From contig NZ_GL878519.1 of NCBI RefSeq assembly GCF_000194985.1, positions 1,025,318 to 1,079,664 of the forward strand: DNA of 54,347 bases. The letters run 5' to 3'. This DNA is from Dialister micraerophilus DSM 19965 (GTDB lineage: Bacteria > Bacillota > Negativicutes > Veillonellales > Dialisteraceae). Below the pieces are notes generated by a model. That model was not told the DNA's origin. It saw nothing but the letters and a program-made list of their open reading frames with translations, and made no database searches. Positions 26,366 to 34,191 of the stretch are shown here, in pieces; position 1 is the first letter of the stretch; each line of letters begins with the position of its first letter. The translations under genes were made by a program, and so were the position numbers.

Positions 26366-27958
26366 ATGTGGTACGAAATGAAGCGTGATGTAAAGAAAAT
26401 GGGTTCGATAATGACACCTATTTTAATTGCGCAACTTTCGATTGTTATTATTAACTTTGTGAATACAACCATGTCGGGACATGCGGGAACTTCGGACTTG
26501 GCAGGTGTTGCTATAGGTGCCGGTATTTTCGGGCCGCTTATGGCTGCAATTGTAGGTTTTTTGATGGCAGGTTCACCGATTATTGCGCAATACGTAGGTA
26601 AGCACAATGTTCATTCTGTTCCGGCAGTTGTTCGTACAGGTCTTTACTTTGCAATTATTATAGGTGCACTCTGTTTTATCGGTTACTTTTTTGCAATAGA
26701 TTCCCTTTTGTCGGGATTATCTCTTGAACCCGAGGTAGATCATATAGCAAGATATTATTTATTGTTTATGATCGGTGCGTTATTGGTTATTTCATTGGTT
26801 ATTCCGTTGCGTTTGGTTATAGATATTGCCGGAAGCGCTTCAACTTCGATGAAATTGTTTATGCTTGCGGTACCTTGCAACATTTTAATGAACTATATAT
26901 TTATGTTCGGACATTTCGGGATGCCGCGCTTGGGCGGAATAGGTGCCGGAATTGCCACATTATTGACCTATCTCTTCGTTCTCAGTCTTTTTATTACCGT
27001 TATTATGAAAAACGAAGAGTTCATGGGTAAGGAAATTTTCTCCAACTTCAAGCAAGGATTTGTTGATTGGAAAGAATATTTGTCTATCGGAGTACCGAAC
27101 GGATTGTCAATTCTTATGGAAGAAGGACTTTTCGGTGTAATTTTGATACTTATGACAAAGTTCGGAACGGAAACTCTTGCTGCATATCAGGTAGCAAGCA
27201 ACTTTGCAAATTTGTTGTACATTATTCCGCTCAGCTGCTCAATGGCGCTTACGATAATGGTAGCTATGGCTGTAGGTGCACGTAACTATGAATTGGCAAG
27301 ACGTTACAGACGTGCAGGACTTGCCATTACATTGACTTGTTCTTTGTTGACTATGGCTGCAACCGTATTGTTCGGAAGAGTTATAGCTTCTGCGTATACG
27401 AGTGAAGCGGTAGTAATAGAATTGGCAAGAGGTTTCTTGATTTATGCGGCAGGCTGGCAATTTTTCGATGCCGTTGCAGCACCGATTCAAGGTGTATTGC
27501 GTGGATATAAAGATACAAAAGTTCCGTTTTTACTTACGGTGCTTGCATATTGGGCAATTTGTTTCCCGATAGGTTTCTACTTGGATCATATTTTGAATTT
27601 TGAAGCTCATTCATATTGGTTGGGATTGGATTTCGGTGTAGGATGCTCTGCAATTTTCATGGTATGGAGACTTAGAAAAATTGAAGGCAAGTACATTGAC
27701 GACCTTGAAGACGAAGAAGCTCCGAAGTTTAAATCGTCCTTTGATAAGGCTCATAACAAACGCAGTTACAAACCGCAAAAATCTGTACGTAAATTAACTG
27801 CAGAATTATCTAAAGTTGTAGAAAAAGTGCGGTGTGACGGAATAATGAATGCATTTTTTCTGAATAATTTCAGAATATTGATGTGGATATGGAAAAATAA
27901 ATTTCATGATCTTAAATTGAAAGTTGTAGGAAGAGCATCCAGGGCATACGTGCCATAG
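26366..27958 (+). CDS. MATE-family multidrug/cation efflux transporter
   Basis: A 530-residue inner-membrane transporter with twelve predicted helices in two related halves. PILIAQLSIVIINFVNTTMS in the first half and ILMEEGLFGVILILMTKFGT in the second are the typical paired segments, and LRGYKDTKVPFLLTVLAYW is a hallmark of the NorM branch. It exports cationic drugs or metabolites using a Na+ or H+ gradient. The last ~75 residues after the membrane part are a basic cytosolic tail longer than usual. AAGGAGAG precedes the ATG at 26366. The divergent LysR gene may control it. Confidence 0.92.
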   Translation: MWYEMKRDVKKMGSIMTPILIAQLSIVIINFVNTTMSGHAGTSDLAGVAIGAGIFGPLMAAIVGFLMAGSPIIAQYVGKHNVHSVPAVVRTGLYFAIIIGALCFIGYFFAIDSLLSGLSLEPEVDHIARYYLLFMIGALLVISLVIPLRLVIDIAGSASTSMKLFMLAVPCNILMNYIFMFGHFGMPRLGGIGAGIATLLTYLFVLSLFITVIMKNEEFMGKEIFSNFKQGFVDWKEYLSIGVPNGLSILMEEGLFGVILILMTKFGTETLAAYQVASNFANLLYIIPLSCSMALTIMVAMAVGARNYELARRYRRAGLAITLTCSLLTMAATVLFGRVIASAYTSEAVVIELARGFLIYAAGWQFFDAVAAPIQGVLRGYKDTKVPFLLTVLAYWAICFPIGFYLDHILNFEAHSYWLGLDFGVGCSAIFMVWRLRKIEGKYIDDLEDEEAPKFKSSFDKAHNKRSYKPQKSVRKLTAELSKVVEKVRCDGIMNAFFLNNFRILMWIWKNKFHDLKLKVVGRASRAYVP

Positions 27959-27970
27959 GGTCGCTAATGT

Positions 27971-27996
27971 AAAACCACCCTTTTGAGGGTGGTTTT
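27971..27996 (+). terminator. Terminator of the MATE gene
   Basis: AAAACCACCC/GGGTGGTTTT hairpin 12 bases after the stop codon, with a T-rich tail. The next ~195 bases, up to the tRNA terminator, show nothing further. Confidence 0.85.
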
Positions 27997-28197
27997 GTTT
28001 TATAAAAAATTTATAAAAATAATTTGAAATTCAAACCGGATATTGAAAGTGAATTTGGATTTGAATTTAGAACACAAACGTGAGTATGAGTAAATTGTTT
28101 TTCAGTAATAAGTTATTTTAATATGGCGTAAACGATTAGAAATAATTTTAAAATATTTTTTATTGCATTTCATATTATGAATTACAAAATAAAAAAA

Positions 28198-28223
28198 GTC
28201 ATTTCATTACGAAATGACTTTTT
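28198..28223 (-). terminator. Terminator of the tRNA pair
   Basis: GTCATTTC/GAAATGAC hairpin with A-runs on the left and Ts on the right, so it can act on both strands. On the minus strand it follows tRNA-Pro and tRNA-Gly. Confidence 0.75.
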
Positions 28224-28254
28224 GTCGTTGCGGGTTCGGAATCAAGTAAAAAAA

Positions 28255-28328
28255 TGGAGCGGGTGAAGGGAATCGAACCCTCGTATCCAGCTTGGAAGGC
28301 TGGCGCTCTACCATTGAGCTACACCCGC
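28255..28328 (-). tRNA. tRNA-Gly (anticodon TCC)
   Basis: The minus strand reads GCGGGTGTAGCTCAATGG at the 5' end, the anticodon arm CCAGCCTTCCAAGCTGG with TCC, the T-arm GAGGGTTCGATTCCCTT and an encoded CCA end. The cloverleaf folds cleanly, with acceptor GCGGGTG/CACCCGC. Confidence 0.96.
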
Positions 28329-28331
28329 AGA

Positions 28332-28408
28332 TGGTCGGAGCAGCAGGATTTGAACCTGCGACCCCTTGGTCCCGAACCAAGTGCGCTACCAAACTGCGCT
28401 ATGCCCCG
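28332..28408 (-). tRNA. tRNA-Pro (anticodon CGG)
   Basis: The minus strand reads CGGGGCATAGCGCAGTTTGG, the anticodon arm CTTGGTTCGGGACCAAG with CGG, the T-arm GCAGGTTCAAATCCTGC and CCA. The acceptor CGGGGCA/TGCTCCG contains one G-T pair. It is three bases upstream of tRNA-Gly and co-transcribed with it. Confidence 0.96.
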
Positions 28409-28557
28409 GCAACGTAATTGATTATATCAGCTAATAAAAATATTGTCAATTTATTTTGCAAACTTTTTTTTAAAAATGAAAAAAGCTATATAAATGCGTA
28501 TTCATTATATCACCTTTTAAAAAATTTTTACAAGTATAATAAAAACGGTAAGTAATA

Positions 28558-28587
28558 TTGAACAGGTTTAATTGTTTGTGATATTAT
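28558..28587 (+). promoter_or_regulatory. Probable SCIFF promoter
   Basis: TTGAAC (28558-28563) and TATTAT (28582-28587) are 18 bases apart. Transcription would start near 28594, which makes ATG 28617 rather than ATG 28599 the sensible start of the SCIFF gene. Confidence 0.5.
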
Positions 28588-28616
28588 TAAGGTGAATTAT
28601 GAGCGGAGGTGTTCAA

Positions 28617-28793
28617 ATGTCCAAACATATTATTACTATCAACGAATCTTCTTTACAAGATACAATGAAGTTTGAAGGTTGCAGCGAATGTCATACATCA
28701 TGTCAATCTGCTTGTAAAACGAGTTGTACCGTAGGTAACATGGTTTGTACCGAACAGGAAGATGCAGAAGTTGCAGCAGAAAAAAGAGCATAA
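28617..28793 (+). CDS. SCIFF ranthipeptide precursor
   Basis: A 58-residue precursor of the SCIFF (six cysteines in forty-five residues) family. The core is CSECHTSCQSACKTSC followed by TVGNMVC, giving the family's six cysteines and the near-invariant TSCQSACKTSC block. The leader MSKHIITINESSLQDTMK matches the usual short leader. The adjacent radical-SAM enzyme is known in this family to link cysteine sulfurs to side-chain carbons (ranthipeptide thioethers). GGAGGTG sits 6 bases before ATG 28617; an in-frame ATG at 28599 overlaps that ribosome site. The tail after the last Cys (TEQEDAEVAAEKRA) is longer than in the clostridial examples I know. No dedicated exporter or protease lies next to it. 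Confidence 0.93.
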   Translation: MSKHIITINESSLQDTMKFEGCSECHTSCQSACKTSCTVGNMVCTEQEDAEVAAEKRA

Positions 28794-28797
28794 TATG

Positions 28798-28887
28798 AAA
28801 TCCCGTACTGTGATTGCAAGTGCCTTGTGCTTTTCTCCGTAGAAAATTTTGAGCTTTAAGGCAAGTGTTTTTGAGTTCGGGATTTTT
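28798..28887 (+). terminator. Hairpin between SCIFF precursor and maturase (possible attenuator)
   Basis: AAATCCCGTACT (28798-28809) pairs with AGTTCGGGATTT (28874-28885) with one mismatch, followed by Ts. The enclosed 64 bases contain smaller pairings and a repeated GCAAGTG. It would end most transcripts after the precursor and let a fraction read into the enzyme gene, as is common for peptide/maturase pairs. Confidence 0.6.
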
Positions 28888-28910
28888 ATTGTGTAAAAAG
28901 GAGAGATTTT

Positions 28911-30344
28911 GTGAGTATCGTAACTCCTATGATTCATCGTTTCAAACAACATGGAATGAATATTGTTTTGGACGTAAACAGCGGTATTGTTCATGTTGTA
29001 GATCAAATTACATACGATGTACTGGAATTTTATAAGGGAACAAACAGAAGTGAAGTTTTCAACAAACTTTGCGGTAAATATAATAAGGATGAATTGATTG
29101 AAGTCATGGATGAGGCCGATGAGTTGATTAAAGCTCGAAAGCTGTATGCACCTATGGATTCGGCTTACAAAATTGCAGTCAATGACAGACCTATTATAAA
29201 AGCTATATGTCTTAATATTGCACATGATTGTAATTTAAGATGTAAATATTGCTTTGCCGGTCAAGGCGGATACGGTAAGTGGCGTATGCTTATGAGCTTT
29301 GACGTAGCAAGACGAGCTATAGATTTTTTGATTGCTCACAGCGGACCTCGCAAGCATTGTGAGGTGGACTTTTTCGGCGGCGAACCTTTGATGAATTGGC
29401 ATGTAATTCAACAAACGGTTACATATATACGTCAGAAAGAAAGAAAACATAATAAAATAGTAAGACTTTCTTTGACAAGTAACGGTATGCTTTTGGATAA
29501 AGAAAAAGTTAAATATTTAAATGATAATCATATAAGTCTTATATTAAGTATTGATGGACGGCGTGAAATGCATGACCGTATGCGTCCCGGAGTACATGGT
29601 GAAGGTACTTATGACCAAATTGTAAAAAACCTGAAGTATTGCGTAGAACATAGAAACGGTGAAGAGTACTATGTTCGAGGCACATTTACAAAATATAATT
29701 TGGATTTTACAACCGATGTAAAAGATATGGTGGACACAGGATTTCCTGCATTATCCATGGAACCGGTAATAGGCGAAGAAGGTACGGATTATTCAATCAC
29801 AAAAGAAGATTTGCCGGCGATAAAAAAAGAGTATGAAAAATTGGCAGATTTTTTTATAAAAAGAGAAGAAGAAGGCAGACCGTTTTGTTTTTTTCATTTC
29901 AATATGGATTTGTGGAAAGGACCCTGTTTACCGAAACGTCTTCGCGGATGCGGCGCCGGATTTGAATATTTGGCTGTAGTACCGAACGGAGATATTTATC
30001 CCTGTCATCAGTTTGTAGGACGAGACGGATATGTTATAGGAAATGTATATGACGGTTTGAAAAATATGAAAATGATGCGTGAATTTCGTGTAAATCATGT
30101 TTTCAACAAACCGGAATGTATAAATTGCTGGGCAAAATTTTTTTGTTCCGGCGGTTGTCATGCAAATAATGCCGCTTTTACCGGTGATATGCACAAACCG
30201 TATAATCTGACGTGTGAAATACAGAAAAAACGTGTGGAATGTGCAATGATGATTCAAGCTTATAACAGTTTAAAAAAGCCGGATGTAATGGCAAGACCAG
30301 GAAGCAGGCAAGCAAAATTGAATGTATTGAGAGAAAAAATATAA
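28911..30344 (+). CDS. SCIFF radical-SAM maturase (thioether-forming)
   Basis: A 477-residue radical-SAM/SPASM enzyme. Residues 1-80 form a RiPP-precursor recognition-like region (IVHVVDQITYDVLEFY). CNLRCKYC (Cys107, Cys111, Cys114) holds the SAM-cleaving cluster, DFFGGEPLMNW follows, and the C-terminus has the SPASM cysteines (GCGAGFEYLAVVPNGDIYPC, then CINCWAKFFCSGGC). It should introduce thioether links into the SCIFF peptide encoded just upstream. GTG 28911 is the start, with AAGGAGAG upstream. Length and motifs are complete. The natural role of SCIFF products is unsettled. Confidence 0.95.
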   Translation: MSIVTPMIHRFKQHGMNIVLDVNSGIVHVVDQITYDVLEFYKGTNRSEVFNKLCGKYNKDELIEVMDEADELIKARKLYAPMDSAYKIAVNDRPIIKAICLNIAHDCNLRCKYCFAGQGGYGKWRMLMSFDVARRAIDFLIAHSGPRKHCEVDFFGGEPLMNWHVIQQTVTYIRQKERKHNKIVRLSLTSNGMLLDKEKVKYLNDNHISLILSIDGRREMHDRMRPGVHGEGTYDQIVKNLKYCVEHRNGEEYYVRGTFTKYNLDFTTDVKDMVDTGFPALSMEPVIGEEGTDYSITKEDLPAIKKEYEKLADFFIKREEEGRPFCFFHFNMDLWKGPCLPKRLRGCGAGFEYLAVVPNGDIYPCHQFVGRDGYVIGNVYDGLKNMKMMREFRVNHVFNKPECINCWAKFFCSGGCHANNAAFTGDMHKPYNLTCEIQKKRVECAMMIQAYNSLKKPDVMARPGSRQAKLNVLREKI

Positions 30345-30347
30345 TGA

Positions 30348-30393
30348 AAACTTCTTATCTTGAGAGAAATTGCTCAATGATAAGAAGTTTTTT
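30348..30393 (+). terminator. Terminator of the SCIFF operon
   Basis: AAACTTCTTATC/GATAAGAAGTTT, extended by an inner TTGAG/CTCAA pairing, followed by Ts, starting within a few bases of the stop codon. Confidence 0.9.
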
Positions 30394-30513
30394 ATATTGC
30401 TTTTCAGCATTACTTTATTATCGATATTTTCATGCTTATTTGTTTGTATGGATATAAGATTTAAGCTATAATGAAGAAAGATAAAATACGATGAGTATAT
30501 AGGAGGAATTCTT

Positions 30514-30960
30514 ATGAAATTTAAACGATTGGCTGTATGTGCAGTTGCAACTTTAATGCTCGGAACGGGCATAGCTTCACAAGTATCCGCTTTTAATTTG
30601 GGAAGTTTTTTAGGTGGAGTTGTAAAAGTAGGTGGAATAGGGTTTTTAGTAAATAAATACGGTGATTCCGTAAACAGTGCAATTAATTCTCTGATGATGA
30701 AAGAAGGTGTCGGTACAAATTATGCAACGAAAGTTGTACCTATTGTAAGTATAGGTGATTCAGGATATATCGGTGCAGCACAGGTAATCGGAGATGCAAA
30801 TCAAGTAGCTAAAGTTAAAGCTGTGGGTCAATTGGAAATAGGATGGAATGACAGACTTTTCAGAATAAAAGGACTTGTTCCTATGGACAGTATGGATCCG
30901 ACCGCATTTTCAAGAGTTCAAGGTGTGGGAGTTTCAGCTGTAATAGACGTAAGAATTTAA
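30514..30960 (+). CDS. Small exported protein of unknown function
   Basis: A 148-residue protein with a clear cleavable signal (RLAVCAVATLMLGTGIASQV, likely cut after VSA at ~27). The mature part begins with a glycine-rich, weakly hydrophobic segment (LGSFLGGVVKVGGIGFLVNK) and ends in beta-like stretches. No family recognised. GGAGGAA precedes the ATG. It is 12 bases upstream of the next exported-protein gene and heads the envelope gene cluster, so an envelope role is likely but unproven. Confidence 0.65.
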   Translation: MKFKRLAVCAVATLMLGTGIASQVSAFNLGSFLGGVVKVGGIGFLVNKYGDSVNSAINSLMMKEGVGTNYATKVVPIVSIGDSGYIGAAQVIGDANQVAKVKAVGQLEIGWNDRLFRIKGLVPMDSMDPTAFSRVQGVGVSAVIDVRI

Positions 30961-30972
30961 GGGGGATAATTT

Positions 30973-32190
30973 ATGAAAAGGGCTATACTTGTTGCAGGTA
31001 TAACAATGATGTTAATAGGCTCGGTGTCAGCAATGGAACCGGTAACTTTAAACGGTAAAATGGATAAATTGGATTCAGCGGTATTCGGAGGAGTTCAAAA
31101 CGGTTCTTTGATTCATCGTGTTGATGCAGTTGACTCCGTTATTTACGGAAAAAGCAGAAAAGGAGACGGACTTGATGAACGTGTATCAAATCTTTACTCT
31201 GAAGTAATTCATGATGATGAAGGTGAAACACCTTCACTCGGTACACGAGCAAATGCTTTGGAATATTATATAACGGACGGAATAAAGCAAACATCACTTG
31301 AAGAACGTGTTCAGGATATGGAAAGTACCGTATTCGGTGCTGCAAAAACCGGCCCTTTGAATAAACGTATCAATGAATTGGAAAAAGAAGTTTACGGAAA
31401 TCGTCATTTTGCAATGCAAAATATTGAACTTCCGGCAAACACCGTATTCAAAATAGCATTGAATGAAGACGTAGGTACAAAAACAAATGAAGAAGGGGAT
31501 TCCGTTTCATTTACAGTTGAAGAAGACGTAGTTGTAGGAAATGTTCTTGTTCTTCCGAAAGGTGCACAAGGAAGCGGAGTTGTTACAAAAGTGGTAAAAC
31601 CGCGCAGTTTCGGAAGAAGCGGTTCACTTGATATAGCATTCGATCAAGTATTTTCAATAGATGAAGAAGAGATACCTACCGTACTGGGGCCGGAAGCCAG
31701 AGAAAAACTTAAAATGGAAGCTGCCGCAGTAGGTGCTTCTGCAGTAGGTGCATTGGCTTTAGGTCCTATCGGGTTGGTGGGAGGATTTTTCGTAAAAGGT
31801 AAAGATGTCGAAATGCCTGCGGGATCGACACTTTATATACAGACAAAAGAAACGGTTCAGACAAGAGGTATGGTAATGGTACCCGGTGAACCCGAATTGA
31901 TTTTAAACGAAAAAGTAAGCTCAAGTGCAAAACAGGAAGATGCAAAAAAAGATACAAAAACCTTAAACGAAACCGAAGTTATAAATCTTTCAAAAGATGA
32001 AAAAGGTGTAGTAAAAGTAAAAAATGCGGGAAAAACGGTTTCGGAGAATAATAAAGCAGTTTCAGCGAACAATAAAGATGAAAAGACGGAAGAAAATATA
32101 AAAAAAGATTCATCAAAAGAAAATAAAAAAGAAAGTAAAACGCTGAAAGATGCTGATGATATATCTATGGTGATTGTAAGAAATGAGTAA
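30973..32190 (+). CDS. Exported repeat protein of the envelope cluster, unknown function
   Basis: A 405-residue protein. Signal peptide 1-20 (cleavage after VSA). Residues 25-140 hold four or five imperfect ~30-residue repeats of the form LxxRVxxLExxVYG (for example LIHRVDAVDSVIYG, LNKRINELEKEVYG), likely coiled coil. Residues 145-300 form a beta-rich domain (NVLVLPKGAQGSGVVTKVVK) with a glycine/alanine-rich hydrophobic hairpin. The last 90 residues are Lys/Glu/Asn rich and disordered. Such proteins recur in Negativicutes envelopes, but I cannot name the function. It overlaps the LptD-like gene by 8 bases, implying coupled translation. Confidence 0.6.
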   Translation: MKRAILVAGITMMLIGSVSAMEPVTLNGKMDKLDSAVFGGVQNGSLIHRVDAVDSVIYGKSRKGDGLDERVSNLYSEVIHDDEGETPSLGTRANALEYYITDGIKQTSLEERVQDMESTVFGAAKTGPLNKRINELEKEVYGNRHFAMQNIELPANTVFKIALNEDVGTKTNEEGDSVSFTVEEDVVVGNVLVLPKGAQGSGVVTKVVKPRSFGRSGSLDIAFDQVFSIDEEEIPTVLGPEAREKLKMEAAAVGASAVGALALGPIGLVGGFFVKGKDVEMPAGSTLYIQTKETVQTRGMVMVPGEPELILNEKVSSSAKQEDAKKDTKTLNETEVINLSKDEKGVVKVKNAGKTVSENNKAVSANNKDEKTEENIKKDSSKENKKESKTLKDADDISMVIVRNE

Positions 32191-33640
32191 ATTCGAGAAA
32201 AAAGTTTTATTTTTGACTTTAATAAGCGTATGTCTTGGCGGAAGCGGTGTATTTGCGACCTCTTCCGCTAACGCTATGTCCACAACATTATCTAATACGC
32301 AAAAAAATATTTCCGAGAAAAGTACAAAAAAATCCCCTTTGAGCTTATCTGCAGACAAATTGAGATATAGCGATTTAACTAAAGAGGTAAACGTATCCGG
32401 TAATGTTGAGTTGATACATGATGAGGATGTATTTCATACCGATAAAATAGATGGAAATACCGATTCCGAAAAATATATTATTCCGAATTTTCTGAATTGG
32501 GCAAGACAGAATTTTGAAGTTAATGCAAAAAAAGGTGAATATTACGGAAAAACTTCAGATGCATATTTGTATGACATCGAAGGTCTTTATCAAGGAAAAT
32601 ATTATTTCAAAGGTAAAGAATTGGAAAAACAAGGAAATAACGGATTATTCATCGTCAAAAACGGATACTTAACTACCGAAAGTGCGATGGCGAAGGTTCC
32701 TGATTATAGAATAGAAGCCGAAACTTTGGAGTTTTTACCCGGAAATTCCTATATTGTTAAAAATGCAAAACTTATGGTTAAAAACACTGAAATTTTGCAT
32801 ATTAATGAACGTAAAGGACAATTGGGAAAGCGTAAAAAAATAAATTTATGGTACTTGCTTCCGAGAGTAAAAACAAGCAGAGATTTAGGTATAGGAATAT
32901 ATAATACAATTTATTATCCGTTAGGATTGCGCAACAATATCAATTTTTATATTGAAAATGAATGGTACACAAAAGCGGGATATATTCCTGATGTGGGTTT
33001 TGAAAAAGATGAAGATAACTATAATATAAAAATTCATGTAGCAAGAGAACAAAGCAGCGTGAATGACGATGTTTGTTTCATATGGAAAAAACCGTCCGTA
33101 GATTTTGAAGTGAAAGAAAGACAAATCGGAAATTATCCGCTATATATAAAAACTTCGGGAGATTTAGGATATTGGTCGGAAAATGAAGTTAAGGGAACTC
33201 ATTTCGGTATGAATATAAATGTTGTCGGAAAAACTGTTCCCATAAATAAAAAAGTGGATTTCGATTGGTCTTTGGGATATAGCTACGATTATTACGGATT
33301 CAATAAAAAAGTCCGTACCGACAAATATTATAATTTGGAATTCAGAGGCAAATTTAATAAATTTGATATGGGCATAAAATATACAGATCATAATTTCAGC
33401 GGGGAAACACCTTATAGTTATGACAAATATGAAAATATAAAGCCTGTTGCAATGAGAATAAAAGTTCCGATTACAAGATTGGATGAATTTGAAGTTAAAT
33501 ATGTAATAGATACCTCAAGCGGAATTTTGAAGAACAGATACTATATATATTACAGAGATATGCATTCTTTAGAAGGAAGAATAAGTTATGATTCCGTAAA
33601 AAACAGAATTGATGCAGCAATTGATTTTAAAGATTTTTAA
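32183..33640 (+). CDS. LptA/LptD-like outer-membrane protein (short form)
   Basis: A 485-residue exported protein. After the signal peptide (about 1-27) comes an OstA/LptA-type beta-jellyroll (PLSLSADKLRYSDLTKEVNV, ending near residue 220). Then follow many alternating amphipathic strands with frequent Tyr/Lys/Asp, typical of a beta barrel. LptD proteins of Proteobacteria are 700-800 residues, so this is a short relative with fewer strands. It may insert LPS or another lipid, or be a barrel derived from LptD. Its position with pilus genes is unusual. The ATG overlaps the preceding gene. Confidence 0.6.
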   Translation: MSKFEKKVLFLTLISVCLGGSGVFATSSANAMSTTLSNTQKNISEKSTKKSPLSLSADKLRYSDLTKEVNVSGNVELIHDEDVFHTDKIDGNTDSEKYIIPNFLNWARQNFEVNAKKGEYYGKTSDAYLYDIEGLYQGKYYFKGKELEKQGNNGLFIVKNGYLTTESAMAKVPDYRIEAETLEFLPGNSYIVKNAKLMVKNTEILHINERKGQLGKRKKINLWYLLPRVKTSRDLGIGIYNTIYYPLGLRNNINFYIENEWYTKAGYIPDVGFEKDEDNYNIKIHVAREQSSVNDDVCFIWKKPSVDFEVKERQIGNYPLYIKTSGDLGYWSENEVKGTHFGMNINVVGKTVPINKKVDFDWSLGYSYDYYGFNKKVRTDKYYNLEFRGKFNKFDMGIKYTDHNFSGETPYSYDKYENIKPVAMRIKVPITRLDEFEVKYVIDTSSGILKNRYYIYYRDMHSLEGRISYDSVKNRIDAAIDFKDF

Positions 33641-33666
33641 GATGTTTATTTTGAGTCGGGAAACAT

Positions 33667-34191
33667 ATGAAGCTTAAAAAGATATGGATATGTAGTGCGG
33701 TTATAGCGGCAGTTGTACTTACGATACTCGGAATGTACGGTGAAGATTTAAGTCTTTTGAAGCGTAATGAAAAAACTGAAGAAACAAGTTATGCGTATGA
33801 AAGCGGAAATACGGGAAATTCCGATTCAAAAGCAGAAGTTGAAAAAGTGTATGATGCAGGAATGTATTTGAGATCCAAACCTTTAAAAGATCCTTTTCAT
33901 AGTGAAGGTATAGCTAAAATAGATGCGGAAATAAAAAACGGTATGAATGTAAAAAATACGCAAACCGATAATTTGAAGCATGAACATAAAGGGCGAAAAA
34001 ATACGCCGGTTCCGGATTTATACGGTGTGGCGGCATTGGGAAATTCACGAAAAGCATTGTTTTCATACGGCGGTAATACAATAAATGCAAAAGAAGGCGA
34101 CAGAGTAGGAGATTGGACTGTTGTAAGTATTGGAGATAAAACGGTTGAACTTGCAAACAATTCGGAAAGAAAAATATTGGAGTTGAAATGA
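33667..34191 (+). CDS. PilP/GspC-like type IV pilus assembly protein
   Basis: A 174-residue protein anchored by one N-terminal helix (IWICSAVIAAVVLTILGMYG) with a disordered linker. A C-terminal small beta domain follows (ALFSYGGNTINAKEGDRVGD, then WTVVSIGDKTVEL), the homology-region fold of PilP/GspC proteins that couples the inner-membrane platform to the secretin. Its stop overlaps the secretin start (ATGA), the same order as in pilus operons. Sequence is divergent; assignment rests on fold pattern and position. Confidence 0.6.
   Translation: MKLKKIWICSAVIAAVVLTILGMYGEDLSLLKRNEKTEETSYAYESGNTGNSDSKAEVEKVYDAGMYLRSKPLKDPFHSEGIAKIDAEIKNGMNVKNTQTDNLKHEHKGRKNTPVPDLYGVAALGNSRKALFSYGGNTINAKEGDRVGDWTVVSIGDKTVELANNSERKILELK

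Noticed and set aside
28207..28392. Open frame of 61 codons on the minus strand
   Set aside because: It covers tRNA-Gly and tRNA-Pro; the frame is an artefact of tRNA sequence.
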